Below, in pieces: positions 47,561 through 56,661 of a DNA stretch of 64,000 nt (positions within the stretch are counted from its first letter, which is position 1; each line of letters begins with the position of its first letter). The notes beneath the pieces were generated by a model, which worked only from the letters and a program-made list of their open reading frames with translations, did no database searches and was not told where the DNA came from. The stretch covers positions 441,501 through 505,500 of the forward strand of contig NZ_CP070356.1 in the NCBI RefSeq assembly GCF_016919445.1. The letters run 5' to 3'. The stretch is from Pseudomonas sp. PDNC002 (GTDB taxonomy: Bacteria > Pseudomonadota > Gammaproteobacteria > Pseudomonadales > Pseudomonadaceae). Both the position numbers and the translations under genes were made by a program.

Positions 47561-49480
47561 ATGAACACCTGGATTTCCAACCTGAGCGTGAACCTCAAGT
47601 TGGCCCTGGGCTTCGGCCTCGTCCTCGCCTTCACCGCCATCCTCGCCATCGTCAGCTGGGTCGGCCTAGGCTCGCTGATCGACCGCAGCAACTGGATGAG
47701 CGATATCACCGAGCTCAACTCGCGCCTCACCAAGCTGCGCATCACCCGCCTGCAATACATGATCGCCGACGGCGCCGAGCAGGAAGCCGCCAACGTCATG
47801 TCCACCCTGGCCGACTTCAAGGCTCAACAGCAGAAGCTGCGCGCCTCCTTCGTCAGCCCCGAGAACGTGCGCATGCTCGACCAGCTCGGCGGCATCATCG
47901 CCGACTATGAAAAATCCCTGGCCGCCATGCGCGCTGGCTACCAGAGCGCCGGCATCACCCGCCGCACCCTGCAGGACAACGCCGCCCGCGCCGCCGAACT
48001 GACCGCCACCATCCAGCAGGACATCCTCAAGGCCCCCGCCGACGAAGAGCGCGCCACCCGCTTCCAGGCCATCACCGGCACCCGCGAGGAGCTGCTGCAA
48101 GCGCGCTACGACGTGCGCGACTACCTCGCCACTGCGCTCACCAGTAACGGCGACGGCGTAACCCGCGGCCTGGACGAAAGCATCGCCGGCCTGCCCAACC
48201 TGGAAAGCGTGCTCGGTGTCGCCGAAGCGCAGTACGTCCAGCAACTGGGCACCGCCCTGCGGGCCTACCGCGACGCCGTCACCACCCTGCGCGGCAACAT
48301 GGCCGCCATCGTCCAGGCGCGCAAGGAAATGACCACCCAGGGCCAGGACATCGTCAAGATCAGCGAAAATCTCTACCAGTTGCAGCTCGATCGCCGCGAC
48401 GCTGAAAGCGCCCGCGCCCGCACCCTGCAGACCCTCTTCACCCTGCTCGCGCTGGTCCTCGGCGCCATAGCCGCGCTGATCATCACCCGCCAGATCACCC
48501 GCCCCCTGCAGGAAACCATGGCCGTGGTCGACCGCATCGCCGCCGGCGACTTGTCGCAGACCGTCCAGGTCACCCGCCGCGACGAACTCGGCCGCCTGCA
48601 GCAAAGCATGCAGCGCATGAGCCAGAGCCTGCGCGAGCTCATCGGTGGCATCCGCGACGGCGTCACCCAGATCGCCAGCGCCGCCGAGGAACTCTCCGCC
48701 GTCACCGAGCAGACCAGCGCCGGCGCCAACACCCAGAAGGTCGAGACCGACCAGGTCGCCACCGCCATGCACGAGATGTCCGCCACCGTGCAGGAAGTCG
48801 CGCGCAATGCCGAGCAGGCCTCCCAGGCCGCCTCCGCCGCCGACCACCAGGCCCAGGATGGCGACCGCGTGGTGAACAAGGCCGTCGAGCAGATCGAGCG
48901 CCTCGCCGAGGAAGTCGAACGCTCCGCCGAAGCCATGCAGCGCCTGGAGCAGGAAAGCGAGAAGATCGGCAAGGTCATGGACGTCATCAAATCGGTGGCC
49001 GAACAGACCAACCTGCTGGCCCTCAACGCCGCCATCGAAGCCGCCCGCGCGGGCGAAGCCGGTCGCGGATTCGCCGTGGTCGCCGACGAGGTGCGCGGCC
49101 TGGCCCAGCGCACCCAGCAATCCACCGAAGAGATCGAAGCCCTGGTCGCCGGCCTGCAGAGCGGCACCCGCCAGGTCTCCAGCGTCATGCTCGGCAGCCG
49201 CGAACTCACCGCCAGCAGCGTCGCCCTCAGCCGCCAGGCCGGCGAGTCACTGGGCGAAATCACCCGCACGGTCTCCAACATCCAGGCGATGAACCAGCAG
49301 ATCGCCACCGCCGCCGAGGAACAGAGCGCCGTGGCCGAGGAAATCAGCCGCAGCGTGGTGAACGTGCGCGACGTCTCCGAACAGACCGCCTCGGCCAACG
49401 AAGAAGTCGCCGCCTCCAGCGTTGAACTCGCCCGCCTGGGCGGGCAGTTGCAAACCCTGGTGAGCCACTTCCGCGTGTAA
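47561..49480 (+). CDS. Methyl-accepting chemotaxis protein
   Basis: 639-residue inner-membrane chemoreceptor. TM1 is at about residues 13-36 ([24 protein letters not shown]). A periplasmic all-helical sensor of about 250 residues follows (to ~285), of a size and helical pattern fitting the HBM (helical bimodular) class. TM2 is at about 287-308 ([17 protein letters not shown]), then a HAMP ([40 protein letters not shown]) and a signalling domain with the hairpin tip [41 protein letters not shown]. No C-terminal CheR-docking pentapeptide is seen (ends LVSHFRV). The ligand is unknown; HBM receptors of Pseudomonas often sense organic acids. ATG 47561 chosen for the GGAG and the membrane topology. 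Confidence 0.92.
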   Translation: MNTWISNLSVNLKLALGFGLVLAFTAILAIVSWVGLGSLIDRSNWMSDITELNSRLTKLRITRLQYMIADGAEQEAANVMSTLADFKAQQQKLRASFVSPENVRMLDQLGGIIADYEKSLAAMRAGYQSAGITRRTLQDNAARAAELTATIQQDILKAPADEERATRFQAITGTREELLQARYDVRDYLATALTSNGDGVTRGLDESIAGLPNLESVLGVAEAQYVQQLGTALRAYRDAVTTLRGNMAAIVQARKEMTTQGQDIVKISENLYQLQLDRRDAESARARTLQTLFTLLALVLGAIAALIITRQITRPLQETMAVVDRIAAGDLSQTVQVTRRDELGRLQQSMQRMSQSLRELIGGIRDGVTQIASAAEELSAVTEQTSAGANTQKVETDQVATAMHEMSATVQEVARNAEQASQAASAADHQAQDGDRVVNKAVEQIERLAEEVERSAEAMQRLEQESEKIGKVMDVIKSVAEQTNLLALNAAIEAARAGEAGRGFAVVADEVRGLAQRTQQSTEEIEALVAGLQSGTRQVSSVMLGSRELTASSVALSRQAGESLGEITRTVSNIQAMNQQIATAAEEQSAVAEEISRSVVNVRDVSEQTASANEEVAASSVELARLGGQLQTLVSHFRV

Positions 49481-49488
49481 CCCCACCC

Positions 49489-49550
49489 TGTAGGAGCGAG
49501 CTTGCTCGCGAACCCGCCTGACGCCGACGTCAGGCGGGCCTACACCTTTT
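49489..49550. repeat. REP-type repeat with double hairpin, also a likely terminator
   Basis: TGTAGGAGCGAGCTTGCTCGC is the well-known Pseudomonas REP core (stem GCGAGC/GCTCGC). It is followed by a perfect CCCGCCTGACG/CGTCAGGCGGG hairpin (49513-49538) and closed by CCTACA complementary to the first TGTAGG, then CCTTTTT. It begins 8 bp after the chemoreceptor stop and probably also ends its transcript. Confidence 0.8.
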
Positions 49551-49856
49551 TCCCGCCTTCCTACCCCTTCCCCAACCGCCTTTTCGCAAGCCCCTGCCAG
49601 ACACGGTGGAATCACCTTCCCGCTGGGTTCCAACGCATTTTAAAGCCGTAAAATAGCGTCATCTTCGCGAGCATAAGCAGCGCGATCCCTGGATTTTCCG
49701 GGACGTTACCAGCAGCTTTTCAAGAAGAGAATCGTGATCCAGACGTGCCGAACGGCGCGGATCACCCAGGATTTTGGCAACCCCAAAAGACGCGAACCCC
49801 CGGTGCTACCAACACCGAGGGCCCGCTAACCACTATCAGCTAAGCAGGAACTGACC
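49551..49856. other. Leader region upstream of the DUF3077-type gene
   Basis: 306 bp without a supported gene. It contains several short inverted repeats (CCCGGAAAAT-like around 49690-49715; CGGTGctaccaaCACCG at 49801-49818), and the ribosome site GCAGGAAC just before the next ATG. A similar CGGTG...CACCG leader is, from memory, often found before DUF3077/Rhs units in Pseudomonas. It may be an attenuator-like leader. Confidence 0.4.
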
Positions 49857-50177
49857 ATGGCTAACGCCCATACTACGTCACCCGCTCGCCCCGAGTCCGA
49901 CCGCTTCATCCCCCTGGGAACCGACTCACAACACCACACCCATCCCCGCAACGCCACGCTCTACCTTCGCGCCGACGCCCCCGCCGACGAACTCTACAAC
50001 GCCGCCGAAGACCGCCTGAGCGCCGTCATCGACCTTCTCGGCATCCTCTCCCTCTCCACCCTCGACGCCCAGCCGATGCGCAATGTCCTGCAGATCAGCC
50101 GTTCGCTTCTGTTGTTGGCTTCGGATGCGCGCTCGCTTTATCAGGCGGGTCACGAACTACTCGATAACGGACGCTAA
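49857..50177 (+). CDS. DUF3077/DUF6124-type small protein
   Basis: 106-residue soluble protein with no signal peptide. The second half (LYLRADAPADELYNAAEDRLSAVIDLLGILSLSTLD...LLLLASDARSLYQAGHELL) is helical and matches the DUF3077 (now DUF6124) family of Pseudomonas. Its members are typically encoded singly or next to Rhs genes and have no known role. The start MANAHTTSP has AGGAAC upstream. It immediately precedes the decayed Rhs gene, the usual arrangement, so it may originally have been that gene's partner. Confidence 0.75.
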   Translation: MANAHTTSPARPESDRFIPLGTDSQHHTHPRNATLYLRADAPADELYNAAEDRLSAVIDLLGILSLSTLDAQPMRNVLQISRSLLLLASDARSLYQAGHELLDNGR

Positions 50178-50191
50178 TACCGACAACTGCG

Positions 50192-50213
50192 GCCCTCGGT
50201 AAAAGGCGAGGGC
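50192..50213 (+). terminator. Hairpin after the DUF3077-type gene
   Basis: GCCCTCG/CGAGGGC, a 7-bp stem with an 8-base A-rich loop, 14 bp after the stop codon. No T-run follows. Possible terminator. Confidence 0.5.
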
Positions 50214-50299
50214 TGTGGAGACTACGGAAAAGAACGCAGGATCAATCGGCACCACATCAGGTCGCTCACACGAGCGGTCGTAAGTACGGAGCCCTGTCA

Positions 50300-51724
50300 C
50301 CGACGCCAACTGGCAGCGCCACCAATCTGGCCAGCGGCATCAGCTATCTGCCCTTCGGTCCGCTGCAGCAACTGACCTGGGCCAATGGCATCCAGCTCTC
50401 GCGTCAGTACGACCAGGACTATCAACTGACCCGCCAGGACGTCGGACCGTGGCGCAACGACTACCAGCGTGACGCCAACGGCAACATCACCGAACTGGCG
50501 AACAACCTCTGGGGCACGCTGACCTACGGCTACGACGCGCTGGACCGCCTGACCAGCGAGAACACCACCGGCAAGCAGGGCAGCTACAGCTATGACGCGG
50601 TGGGTAACCGCACACAACGGCAAGTTACCGAGAGCGGCGCCACGGCGACCACCATCTACCAGTACGCCAGCGACAGCAACCGCCTGACCGCCATCAACGG
50701 GCAAACCGTCAGCGCCGACGCCGCCGGCAACCTGACCCAGGACCGCGCCAGCCGACTGCTCGGCTACGACGCGCAGAACCGTCTGGCCACTGTGAAGATC
50801 AACGGCCAGCAGGTCGCCGAGTACCGCTACAACAGCCTCGGCCAGCGCGTGGCCAAGCTCACCGACCAGGGCTTTACCACCTACCTGTATGGCCCTGACG
50901 GCCAACTGCTGGCGGAATCCGACTACAACAGCGCCGGCGTTCAGCAGCGCAGCCAGGCGTATCTCTGGCTGGACAGCATGCCGCTGGCCACTGTGGAGAA
51001 GCAGGGCAGCAACGCACCGCGCGTGCTCTACCTGCACAGCGACCACCTGAACACGCCGCGCCTGGCGACCTCAGCGACTCAGCAGATTGTGTGGCAGTGG
51101 CAGTCGGATGCCTTTGGCAACGGTGCGGCGAATCAGGATCCGCTTGGGAACGGACAACAGACGGTGTTGAATCTGCGATTCCCGGGACAGTATTTCGACG
51201 GGGAGAGTGGGCTGCATTACAACTACTTCCGGGATTACGATCCGGAGGCTGGCCGATATGTGGAAAGCGATCCAGTTGGCCTAAATGGCGGAAATAATAC
51301 TTACGGATATGTAGCAGGAAACCCAATTAGAAATATCGACCCAATGGGAACAGAATATATAGCAATTGGCCTCGGCGGTGGCGTATTCGCAAACGGGCTC
51401 GGCGGTGACGGAAAAGTCCAGCTTGCAGTCGGAACTGGTAATGGCAGTGGAAATATCTGTTTAATTGTGGAAACCTGTGCAGCCACCGGAGTTGGATTGG
51501 CAGGAGGCGCAGGAATAGCAGCGTCTGGATCAAGTCAGGATCTTTGCCCAGTCAACAATGATGTATCCGGAGGGTTGTTCGCCCGCGGTGGTGCTGGAGC
51601 GAGTGTTACTGGCGACTATACGACAAACGGAAAAGACACCTCTGGATCACTGGAAATCGGTATCGGAGAAGGTGCTGCCGCAGGAGTAAAAGCATGTCTA
51701 AAAACAGTAAAATGCGCATTCTGA
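50300..51724 (+). pseudogene. 5'-truncated Rhs gene: C-terminal core repeats plus variable tip
   Basis: About 474 codons in one frame with Rhs/YD-repeat content (YLPFGPLQQLTWANG, YDANGNIT-like QRDANGNITELAN, YDALDRLTSENT, YDAVGNRTQ, YLYGPDGQLLAE). It ends in the conserved core HSDHLNTPRLAT...RFPGQYFDGESGLHYNYFRDYDPEAGRYVESDPVGLNGGNNTYGYVAGNPIRNIDPMG. No start codon occurs before the GTG at 50600, and 1000 or more N-terminal residues of a normal Rhs are absent, so the gene is a remnant or an orphan tip. After DPMG comes a variable Gly-rich tail of about 125 residues containing at least five cysteines (CLIVETCAATG, DLCPVN, VKACLKTVKC) and no toxin family I recognise. Base composition falls in this tail. 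Confidence 0.8.
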
Positions 51725-52092
51725 CTCTAAAGCACGTCTGGCTCGCGCTAGTGGGAGCACTTCTCTTCACTGCAGCCGGTACCTCCGCATTCTTCAAACC
51801 ACCTCATGTCGAGCCAGGTCAATTCAAAGACTTTGTAATAAGGATAATGATCTTCTCATTCTACCTATCAATGCTAGGCATAACACTGATGGTTTGGAAT
51901 CCCTACCCGAGAGATAGATATATCTTTACCACTAGCACCAAGACAATGACGCTCGGCTTTCTACTATTCTCCACAACAATCCCTCTTCATTACATCCTGC
52001 CAAGCACCACCGAAATAGCTTGGATCACAAACAAAATCGGCTTGGTAGTATTTTTAGCAGGAATTTATATGTACTTCCGGCAGACCCGATAA
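51694..52092 (+). CDS. Small membrane protein, putative immunity to the Rhs tip
   Basis: 132-residue protein with about four hydrophobic segments (VWLALVGALLFTAAGTSAFF, IMIFSFYLSMLGITLMVW, TLGFLLFSTTIPLHYIL, IGLVVFLAGIYMYF). It starts at ATG 51694 with a strong AGGAG seven bases upstream, 31 bp inside the Rhs frame. It is therefore translated from the same message, the usual place for an immunity gene. GC is clearly lower than the surrounding chromosome. It resembles no family I can name. A membrane immunity protein would fit a toxin acting at or in the inner membrane, but that is inference. Confidence 0.65.
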   Translation: MSKNSKMRILTLKHVWLALVGALLFTAAGTSAFFKPPHVEPGQFKDFVIRIMIFSFYLSMLGITLMVWNPYPRDRYIFTTSTKTMTLGFLLFSTTIPLHYILPSTTEIAWITNKIGLVVFLAGIYMYFRQTR

Positions 52093-52205
52093 GCTCTTAG
52101 ATTGAAATAAACAATCCTCACGACCGTGGAGGCAGGAACAGCAGCCAGCTTGACTATTTCGCGACCCACCTCCACTTAAGTCCTCACACCCCGAGGAGCC
52201 CCACC

Positions 52206-52640
52206 ATGTCCGATCCCCTGATCATCCCCTGCCCAAACTGCAACGGCCTCAACCGAGTACCCGCCACGCGCCTGGGCGACTCGCCCAGTTGCGGGCGTTG
52301 CCAGTCGCCCATCGTGCTGGGCGCACCGTTCGACCTCGACGAAGCCGGTTTCGCCGCCCAGGCCAAAGGCGATCTGCCGTTACTGGTAGATGTCTGGGCC
52401 GAATGGTGCGGGCCGTGCAAGGGCTTTGCGCCGGTATTCGAGCAGGCCGCGGCGCGGTTGTCGGGCAAGGTACGGTTCGCCAAGCTGGACAGCGATGCCA
52501 ACCCGAACCTCTCCACGCGCCTGGGCATCCGCTCGATTCCCAGCCTGATCCTGCTGCGCAATGGCCAGGAAGTGGCGCGCCAGAGCGGTGCGATGCCGCT
52601 GCCGCAGTTGCTGGACTGGCTGTCGCGCCAGGGCGTCTGA
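52206..52640 (+). CDS. trxC: Thioredoxin TrxC (thioredoxin 2)
   Basis: 144-residue cytosolic disulfide reductase. The N-terminal zinc ribbon has Cys9-X2-Cys12 and Cys29-X2-Cys32 (CPNC, CGRC). The thioredoxin fold carries WAEWCGPCKGFAP with active-site Cys68 and Cys71, and the cis-Pro in RSIPSLILL. The N-terminal zinc motif separates it from TrxA. ATG 52206 follows GAGGAG. It lies 113 bp after the putative immunity gene and is chromosomal in composition. Confidence 0.94.
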   Translation: MSDPLIIPCPNCNGLNRVPATRLGDSPSCGRCQSPIVLGAPFDLDEAGFAAQAKGDLPLLVDVWAEWCGPCKGFAPVFEQAAARLSGKVRFAKLDSDANPNLSTRLGIRSIPSLILLRNGQEVARQSGAMPLPQLLDWLSRQGV

Positions 52641-52725
52641 CGGCGAGCGTTTCGGTCAATCGGTGCGGTCATTGCCAGGCCGCACGCACGGGCTAGGCTT
52701 GGGCAAAAAACAATGGAGCACGCCC

Positions 52726-53172
52726 ATGCCTTCCTACCCCGAAGACTTCATTCGCCAGCTCACCGAAGACCACATCGCCTTCGTCAAGCGCACCGGCCTC
52801 AAGGCTGAGGTGCTGGAACCCGGTCACGTGCGCCTGCGCATGCCGCTCAAGGGCAACGAGAACCACATCCAGAACATGTATGCCGGGGCGCTGTTCACCG
52901 TGGCCGAGCTGCCCGGGGGCGTGCTGATGCTGACCAGTTTCGACGCCCGGCGCTTCTATCCCATCGTCAAGGAGGCAGGCCTGCGCTTCCTGCGCCCGGC
53001 CGCCAGTGACGTGACCGTGGACGCGCAGCTCAGCGAAGCGGAGATCCAGCGTATCGGCGACGAGGCCACACACCACGGCAAGTCGGAGTTCGTGCTCGAT
53101 CTGCAACTCAAGGATGCCGACGGCAACGTGGTCGCCGAGAGCCACGCCATCTATCAACTGCGCAGCCGCTAA
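52726..53172 (+). CDS. Hotdog-fold thioesterase (DUF4442/PaaI-like)
   Basis: 148-residue cytosolic protein of the hotdog thioesterase superfamily. The region KGNENHIQNMYAGALFTVAELPGGVLML carries the typical N-H-x-Q-x-x-x-G-A-x-F catalytic helix, and the C-terminus (EFVLDLQLKDADGNVVAESHAIYQLRSR) is the usual last strands. This pattern is found in DUF4442/YiiD-C-terminal-like acyl-CoA thioesterases; the substrate is unknown. ATG 52726 with GGAG 8 bases upstream; longer in-frame openings overlap trxC and were rejected. Confidence 0.78.
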   Translation: MPSYPEDFIRQLTEDHIAFVKRTGLKAEVLEPGHVRLRMPLKGNENHIQNMYAGALFTVAELPGGVLMLTSFDARRFYPIVKEAGLRFLRPAASDVTVDAQLSEAEIQRIGDEATHHGKSEFVLDLQLKDADGNVVAESHAIYQLRSR

Positions 53173-53249
53173 ACCCGCGCCGTTGCCCTGCATCAAGGTG
53201 AAATTTCCTACGTGGCGCGACAGTGGGAGCGCCACAGAGGGAACTCACC

Positions 53250-54059
53250 ATGTACAGGAATCTGCTCGTCGCCCATGACCTCAGTGTCGAGGCGGACATC
53301 GCGGTGCGGCGCGCCGCCCAGCTCGCACGTCAGCACGGGGCCAGCGTCACGCTGCTGCACGTCATCGAGGAATACTTTCCCGACCGCATGATGGACACGG
53401 TGCGCGAAGCCGCCGAGGTGGCGCTGCGCGACGCGGCTCGCGCCAATGACATCACCGACTATCAGCTGGTCATTCGCCAGGGGCGCGCGGCGAACACGGT
53501 CACCCAGGCGGTGCAGGAACTGTGCGCCGATCTGCTGGTGATCGGTGCGCATCATCAGCAGATTCTGGAGCGCTTCGACGGCACCACCCTGGAGCGCATC
53601 GCACGGCATTGTCGCGCGCCGATCCTCCTGGCGGTCGAGGAATCCCCCGCGCCCTACGCCAAGGCGTTGGTCGGGCTGGACCTGTCGCATTGCTCCTACC
53701 AGGCGTGGCGTGCCGGCTACCGACTGCTGTCGACCGATGCCGAGTTGCTGGCGCTCAACGCCTATCAGCCGGGCAAGAAGGCTGATCGGGCCGCCGGGCA
53801 TCTCGAGACGCAACGCGAACTGCTTCGCCAGGCGCTACAGGATGAGCGCGCGCAGGTGCCGCCCGAGGGCCCGCAATTGCTGTGCGCCGTGCAGCAGGGA
53901 ACGGTCGTGCAGGCGCTGGAAGTGGCCCTGCGGGAATGGACGCCGAACCTGCTGGTGCTGGGCAGTCGCAGCCGCGGCGCCATCGAGCAGGCCATGCTGG
54001 GCAGCTCGACGCGCCATTACCTGCGCCGGCCGCCCTGCGACGTGCTGATCAGCCAGTAG
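53250..54059 (+). CDS. Tandem universal stress protein (UspA family)
   Basis: 269-residue protein made of two Usp domains. The first (MYRNLLVAHDLSVEADIAVRRAAQLARQHGASVTLLHVIEE...LVIGAHH) lacks the full ATP-binding G-2X-G-9X-G(S/T). The second begins PYAKALVGLDLSHCS and ends LVLGSRSRGAIEQAMLGSSTRHYLRRPPCDVLI, which has the G-X2-G-X9-G-S nucleotide signature. Probable cytosolic stress and survival factor. ATG 53250 with AGAGGG upstream. It corresponds to PA5027 by position and converges with the ParA-like gene, 5 bp between stops. Confidence 0.9.
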   Translation: MYRNLLVAHDLSVEADIAVRRAAQLARQHGASVTLLHVIEEYFPDRMMDTVREAAEVALRDAARANDITDYQLVIRQGRAANTVTQAVQELCADLLVIGAHHQQILERFDGTTLERIARHCRAPILLAVEESPAPYAKALVGLDLSHCSYQAWRAGYRLLSTDAELLALNAYQPGKKADRAAGHLETQRELLRQALQDERAQVPPEGPQLLCAVQQGTVVQALEVALREWTPNLLVLGSRSRGAIEQAMLGSSTRHYLRRPPCDVLISQ

Positions 54060-54064
54060 CCGGG

Positions 54065-54832
54065 TCAGGCTTCCAGCAGGTTGTGCAGCTCGACGAACTG
54101 CTGGGTCAGCTTGTGCCGGGGTTCGAGGAAAATCAGCGGGGTGCAGGCCTGGTGCGACTCGCGCATTTTCACCGAGCTCATCAGGTACACCGGCAGCACC
54201 GGCAACTCCTCCGCCATCAACTCATCCAGCAGCTGCTGCGGCAGCGTCGCGCGCGGCTGGAACTGGTTGACCACGATGCCTTCGACTTCCAGGTCTTCGT
54301 TGTGGTCTTCCTTCAGCTCTTCGATCTCCTGCAGCAGGCCGTAGAGGGCCTGGCGGGAGAAGCTGTCGCAATCGAAGGGAATCAGACAGCGGTCAGCCGC
54401 GATCAGCGCGGAAACCGTGTAGAAATTCAGCGCCGGCGGCGTATCCAGGTAGATCCGGTCGTAGTCTTCGGAGAGTTCGTCCAGCAGTTTGCGCAGCTTG
54501 TTGATCTTGTGCTTCTGCTCGAGCTTGGGCTGCAGGTCGGCCAGTTCGGGGCTGGCGGTGACGATGTGCAGATTGTCGAAGGGTGTTTCGTAGATATCCA
54601 CCTTGCCCTTGCGACTGAACGGGCCGGAGGCCAGCGTCTGCTTGAAGAAGTCAGCGATGCCTACCGGCAGGTCCTCGCCGGTCAAGCCGGTGAGGTAATG
54701 AGTGGAGTTGGCCTGGGCGTCCAGGTCCACCAGTAACGTCCGATAGCCCTCCGCCGCGCTCACTGCCGCCAGGTTGCAAGCGATGCTCGACTTGCCGACC
54801 CCGCCCTTCTGATTGAACACCACGCGTCGCAT
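54065..54832 (-). CDS. ParA/MinD-family ATPase (PA5028-like)
   Basis: 255-residue deviant-Walker ATPase. P-loop [21 protein letters not shown] with both lysines; [17 protein letters not shown] (Walker A'); [14 protein letters not shown] (Walker B). No ParB partner or centromere-like repeats are next to it, so it is an orphan that may position a chemotaxis- or envelope-related complex rather than segregate DNA. The start chosen is ATG 54830-54832 ([11 protein letters not shown]); an in-frame ATG seven codons upstream is an alternative. It matches PA5028 by context. Confidence 0.88.
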   Translation of the reverse strand: MRRVVFNQKGGVGKSSIACNLAAVSAAEGYRTLLVDLDAQANSTHYLTGLTGEDLPVGIADFFKQTLASGPFSRKGKVDIYETPFDNLHIVTASPELADLQPKLEQKHKINKLRKLLDELSEDYDRIYLDTPPALNFYTVSALIAADRCLIPFDCDSFSRQALYGLLQEIEELKEDHNEDLEVEGIVVNQFQPRATLPQQLLDELMAEELPVLPVYLMSSVKMRESHQACTPLIFLEPRHKLTQQFVELHNLLEA

Positions 54833-55156
54833 CAGCCATCCCTCCAGGAACATTCGAGTGCTGGGGGATTCTATGCAAAGCCCATGACAAGGGCGAGCGG
54901 CGCGCGCCCTTTGGTTTCGCTACCGCTCGGCAGGCGAGGATATTTCAGACGGCACATCGTCATACAGTCGGCATTAGTTTTAGAAATGTCTGATTTCCAA
55001 CATCATCCCTTTTGTAAGCAAAAGTTTGCTTGACAGCAGCGTGACCGGGATAATACCGGCCCTGCGCCATGGCACGTGTCGACGAAGCTCTTGGTGGATC
55101 AAGGACGACCCATTAGTCGACAGGAATGCCCAAAAGGGCCAACAAGAGCTCGCAGC
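54833..55156. other. Intergenic control region before the polyene operon
   Basis: 324 bp without a gene between the divergent parA-like gene and the ketoacyl-synthase-like gene. It holds the palindrome and TTGACA described separately at 55016-55056, and a long AT-richer part (54950-55030) unlike the surrounding GC level. This suggests the operon start and its regulation lie here. Confidence 0.5.
55016..55056 (+). promoter_or_regulatory. Candidate promoter with overlapping operator of the polyene operon
   Basis: AAGCAAA-AG-TTTGCTT (55016-55031) is a perfect 7-bp inverted repeat. Its last two bases overlap TTGACA (55030-55035), a perfect -35. The best -10 candidates, GATAAT (55049-55054) or TAATAC (55051-55056), are spaced 13-15 bp, shorter than usual, so an activator or a different promoter is possible. 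About 100 bp upstream of the first gene. Confidence 0.4.
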
Positions 55157-55873
55157 GTGATTCAATTCAACATCGACCAGTGGAGCGCCTGGGCCCCCGG
55201 CCTGTCCACGATTGCCGACTGGCAGAGCTGGGTACGGGAAGAACGCCTTCCTGACGCCGCCGGCCAACCGGATGTCGCCTTCCTCCCCGCCATGCAGCGC
55301 CGCCGTTTCAGCCCTCTGGCGCGCATGGTGTTCAGCGTCGCCTGGCCCCTGGCCGACGGGCGGTCGCCGATGCCGCTCATCTTCGTCTCCCGTCACGGCG
55401 AAACCGGCCGCAGCCTGGAACTGCTGCGCGAGCTGGCCGTCGAACAACCGCTTTCCCCGACCCAATTCAGCCTTTCCGTGCACAACGCGGTGATCGGCCT
55501 GTGGTCCATCCTGCGGCAGGACACCAGCGAAATGTCGGCGATCGCCGGCGAACGTGACGGCTTCGAGCACGGGCTGCTGGAAGCCGCGGCACTGCTCGCC
55601 GAAGGGGCGCCGGAGGTGCTGCTGGTGGTCACTGAGGAGCTACCGCCCGAGCTGTATTCGCCCTGGATCGATGACGTGCCCTTCCCCTATGCCGTGGCGT
55701 TGCGCCTGAGCGCCGGCAGCGATTGGTCGCTGGACCTGTCGGAAAACGGCACGGCACTTGCTCCTCCGTCCCACCCCAATGCCCTGAACCTGGTGCGCGC
55801 ACTGATCGAGCGCACCGACCTGATCCACCATCCCTGGAAGAAGCGTCTATGGACCTGGCAACGCAACCACTGA
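55157..55873 (+). CDS. Ketoacyl-synthase-like protein of aryl polyene cluster (chain-length-factor-like)
   Basis: 238-residue protein similar to the 'beta-ketoacyl synthase-like, N-terminal' proteins that open aryl-polyene and xanthomonadin clusters. It has MQRRRFSPLARMVFSVAWPLAD, VFVSRHGETGRSLELLRELAVEQPLSPTQFSLSVHNAVIG and GLLEAAALLAEGAPEVLLVVTEE, a half-thiolase fold without the complete Cys-His-His triad. It probably pairs with or shapes a ketosynthase encoded later in the cluster. The start is GTG 55157 (MIQFNIDQWSAWAPG); the preceding open frame is noncoding leader. First gene of the operon; overlaps the next by 25 bp. Confidence 0.82.
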   Translation: MIQFNIDQWSAWAPGLSTIADWQSWVREERLPDAAGQPDVAFLPAMQRRRFSPLARMVFSVAWPLADGRSPMPLIFVSRHGETGRSLELLRELAVEQPLSPTQFSLSVHNAVIGLWSILRQDTSEMSAIAGERDGFEHGLLEAAALLAEGAPEVLLVVTEELPPELYSPWIDDVPFPYAVALRLSAGSDWSLDLSENGTALAPPSHPNALNLVRALIERTDLIHHPWKKRLWTWQRNH

Positions 55874-56661
55874 GCAAGCGCTCCGACGCTTACCTGTGGC
55901 GCCTGTTCGCCACCGGGATGTGCTTCGCCCTCTTCGGCATCGGCGGCCTGCTGCTGCGGGTGCTGGTGTTCCCCTTGCTGTCGCTGCTGCCCGGCGATGC
56001 CCTGCACCGCCGCGCCCGTGCACGCCGGACGGTCAGCCGGCTGTTCTGGCTGTTCGTGCAGATCATGCACCGCAGCGGCGTGCTTACCTACGAAGTGGAA
56101 GGCATCGAGCGCCTTGGCCGCCCGGGACAGATGGTGATCGCCAACCATCCCTCTCTGATCGACGTGGTGTTCCTCATCGGCCTGATCCGCGACGCCAACT
56201 GCGTGGTGAAGGAAAGCCTGTTCGCCAACCCCTTCACCCGTGGCCCGGTGACGGCGGCGCAGTACATCAGCAACAACGGCAGCATGGACATGTTCGATGA
56301 AGCCGTGGACGCGCTGCAGCAGGGCCAGACCCTGATCGTCTTCCCCGAAGGCACCCGCACCACGCCGGGCAAGGCCCCCGAATTCCATCGCGGCGCGGCG
56401 TCCATCGCCCTGCGCGGCGCGAGCGTCATCACCCCGGTGACCATCACCGTCACCCCGACCACCCTGACCAAGGCCGAGCCCTGGTACAGCATTCCAACCC
56501 GCCGCGTGCACTTCCGCCTGCGCGTCGGCGACGACCTGGCCCCCCAGGTCTTTGCCAGCCAGGGCCCGGCCCCGGTGGCCTCACGCCGGCTAAATGCCTT
56601 CCTGCACCAGCATTTCACCAAGGAGCTCGCAAGAGATGAGCGATCTGCAACTGGAGATTAA
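55849..56661 (+). CDS. 1-acyl-glycerol-phosphate acyltransferase-like (PlsC family)
   Basis: 270-residue membrane-associated acyltransferase. A hydrophobic segment lies at residues 17-47 (LFATGMCFALFGIGGLLLRVLVFPLLSLL). The PlsC motifs are MVIANHPSLIDVVF (His100-X4-Asp105) and IVFPEGTRTTPG. In aryl-polyene clusters such a protein is thought to acylate the lipid or glycolipid anchor of the pigment. ATG 55849 overlaps the previous gene by 25 bp, and its stop lies past the start of the first ACP (26 bp overlap), so translation is coupled. Confidence 0.85.
   Translation: MDLATQPLSKRSDAYLWRLFATGMCFALFGIGGLLLRVLVFPLLSLLPGDALHRRARARRTVSRLFWLFVQIMHRSGVLTYEVEGIERLGRPGQMVIANHPSLIDVVFLIGLIRDANCVVKESLFANPFTRGPVTAAQYISNNGSMDMFDEAVDALQQGQTLIVFPEGTRTTPGKAPEFHRGAASIALRGASVITPVTITVTPTTLTKAEPWYSIPTRRVHFRLRVGDDLAPQVFASQGPAPVASRRLNAFLHQHFTKELARDERSATGD

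Noticed and set aside
47208-47820. Minus-strand open frames around the metY-chemoreceptor gap
   Set aside because: They overlap the chemoreceptor start, lack ribosome sites and have no domain; the gap is better read as terminator plus leader.
54065-54832. Plasmid-type partition locus
   Set aside because: Only a ParA-like ATPase is present; no ParB gene or iterated centromere-like repeats flank it, and its chromosomal position is as in P. aeruginosa.
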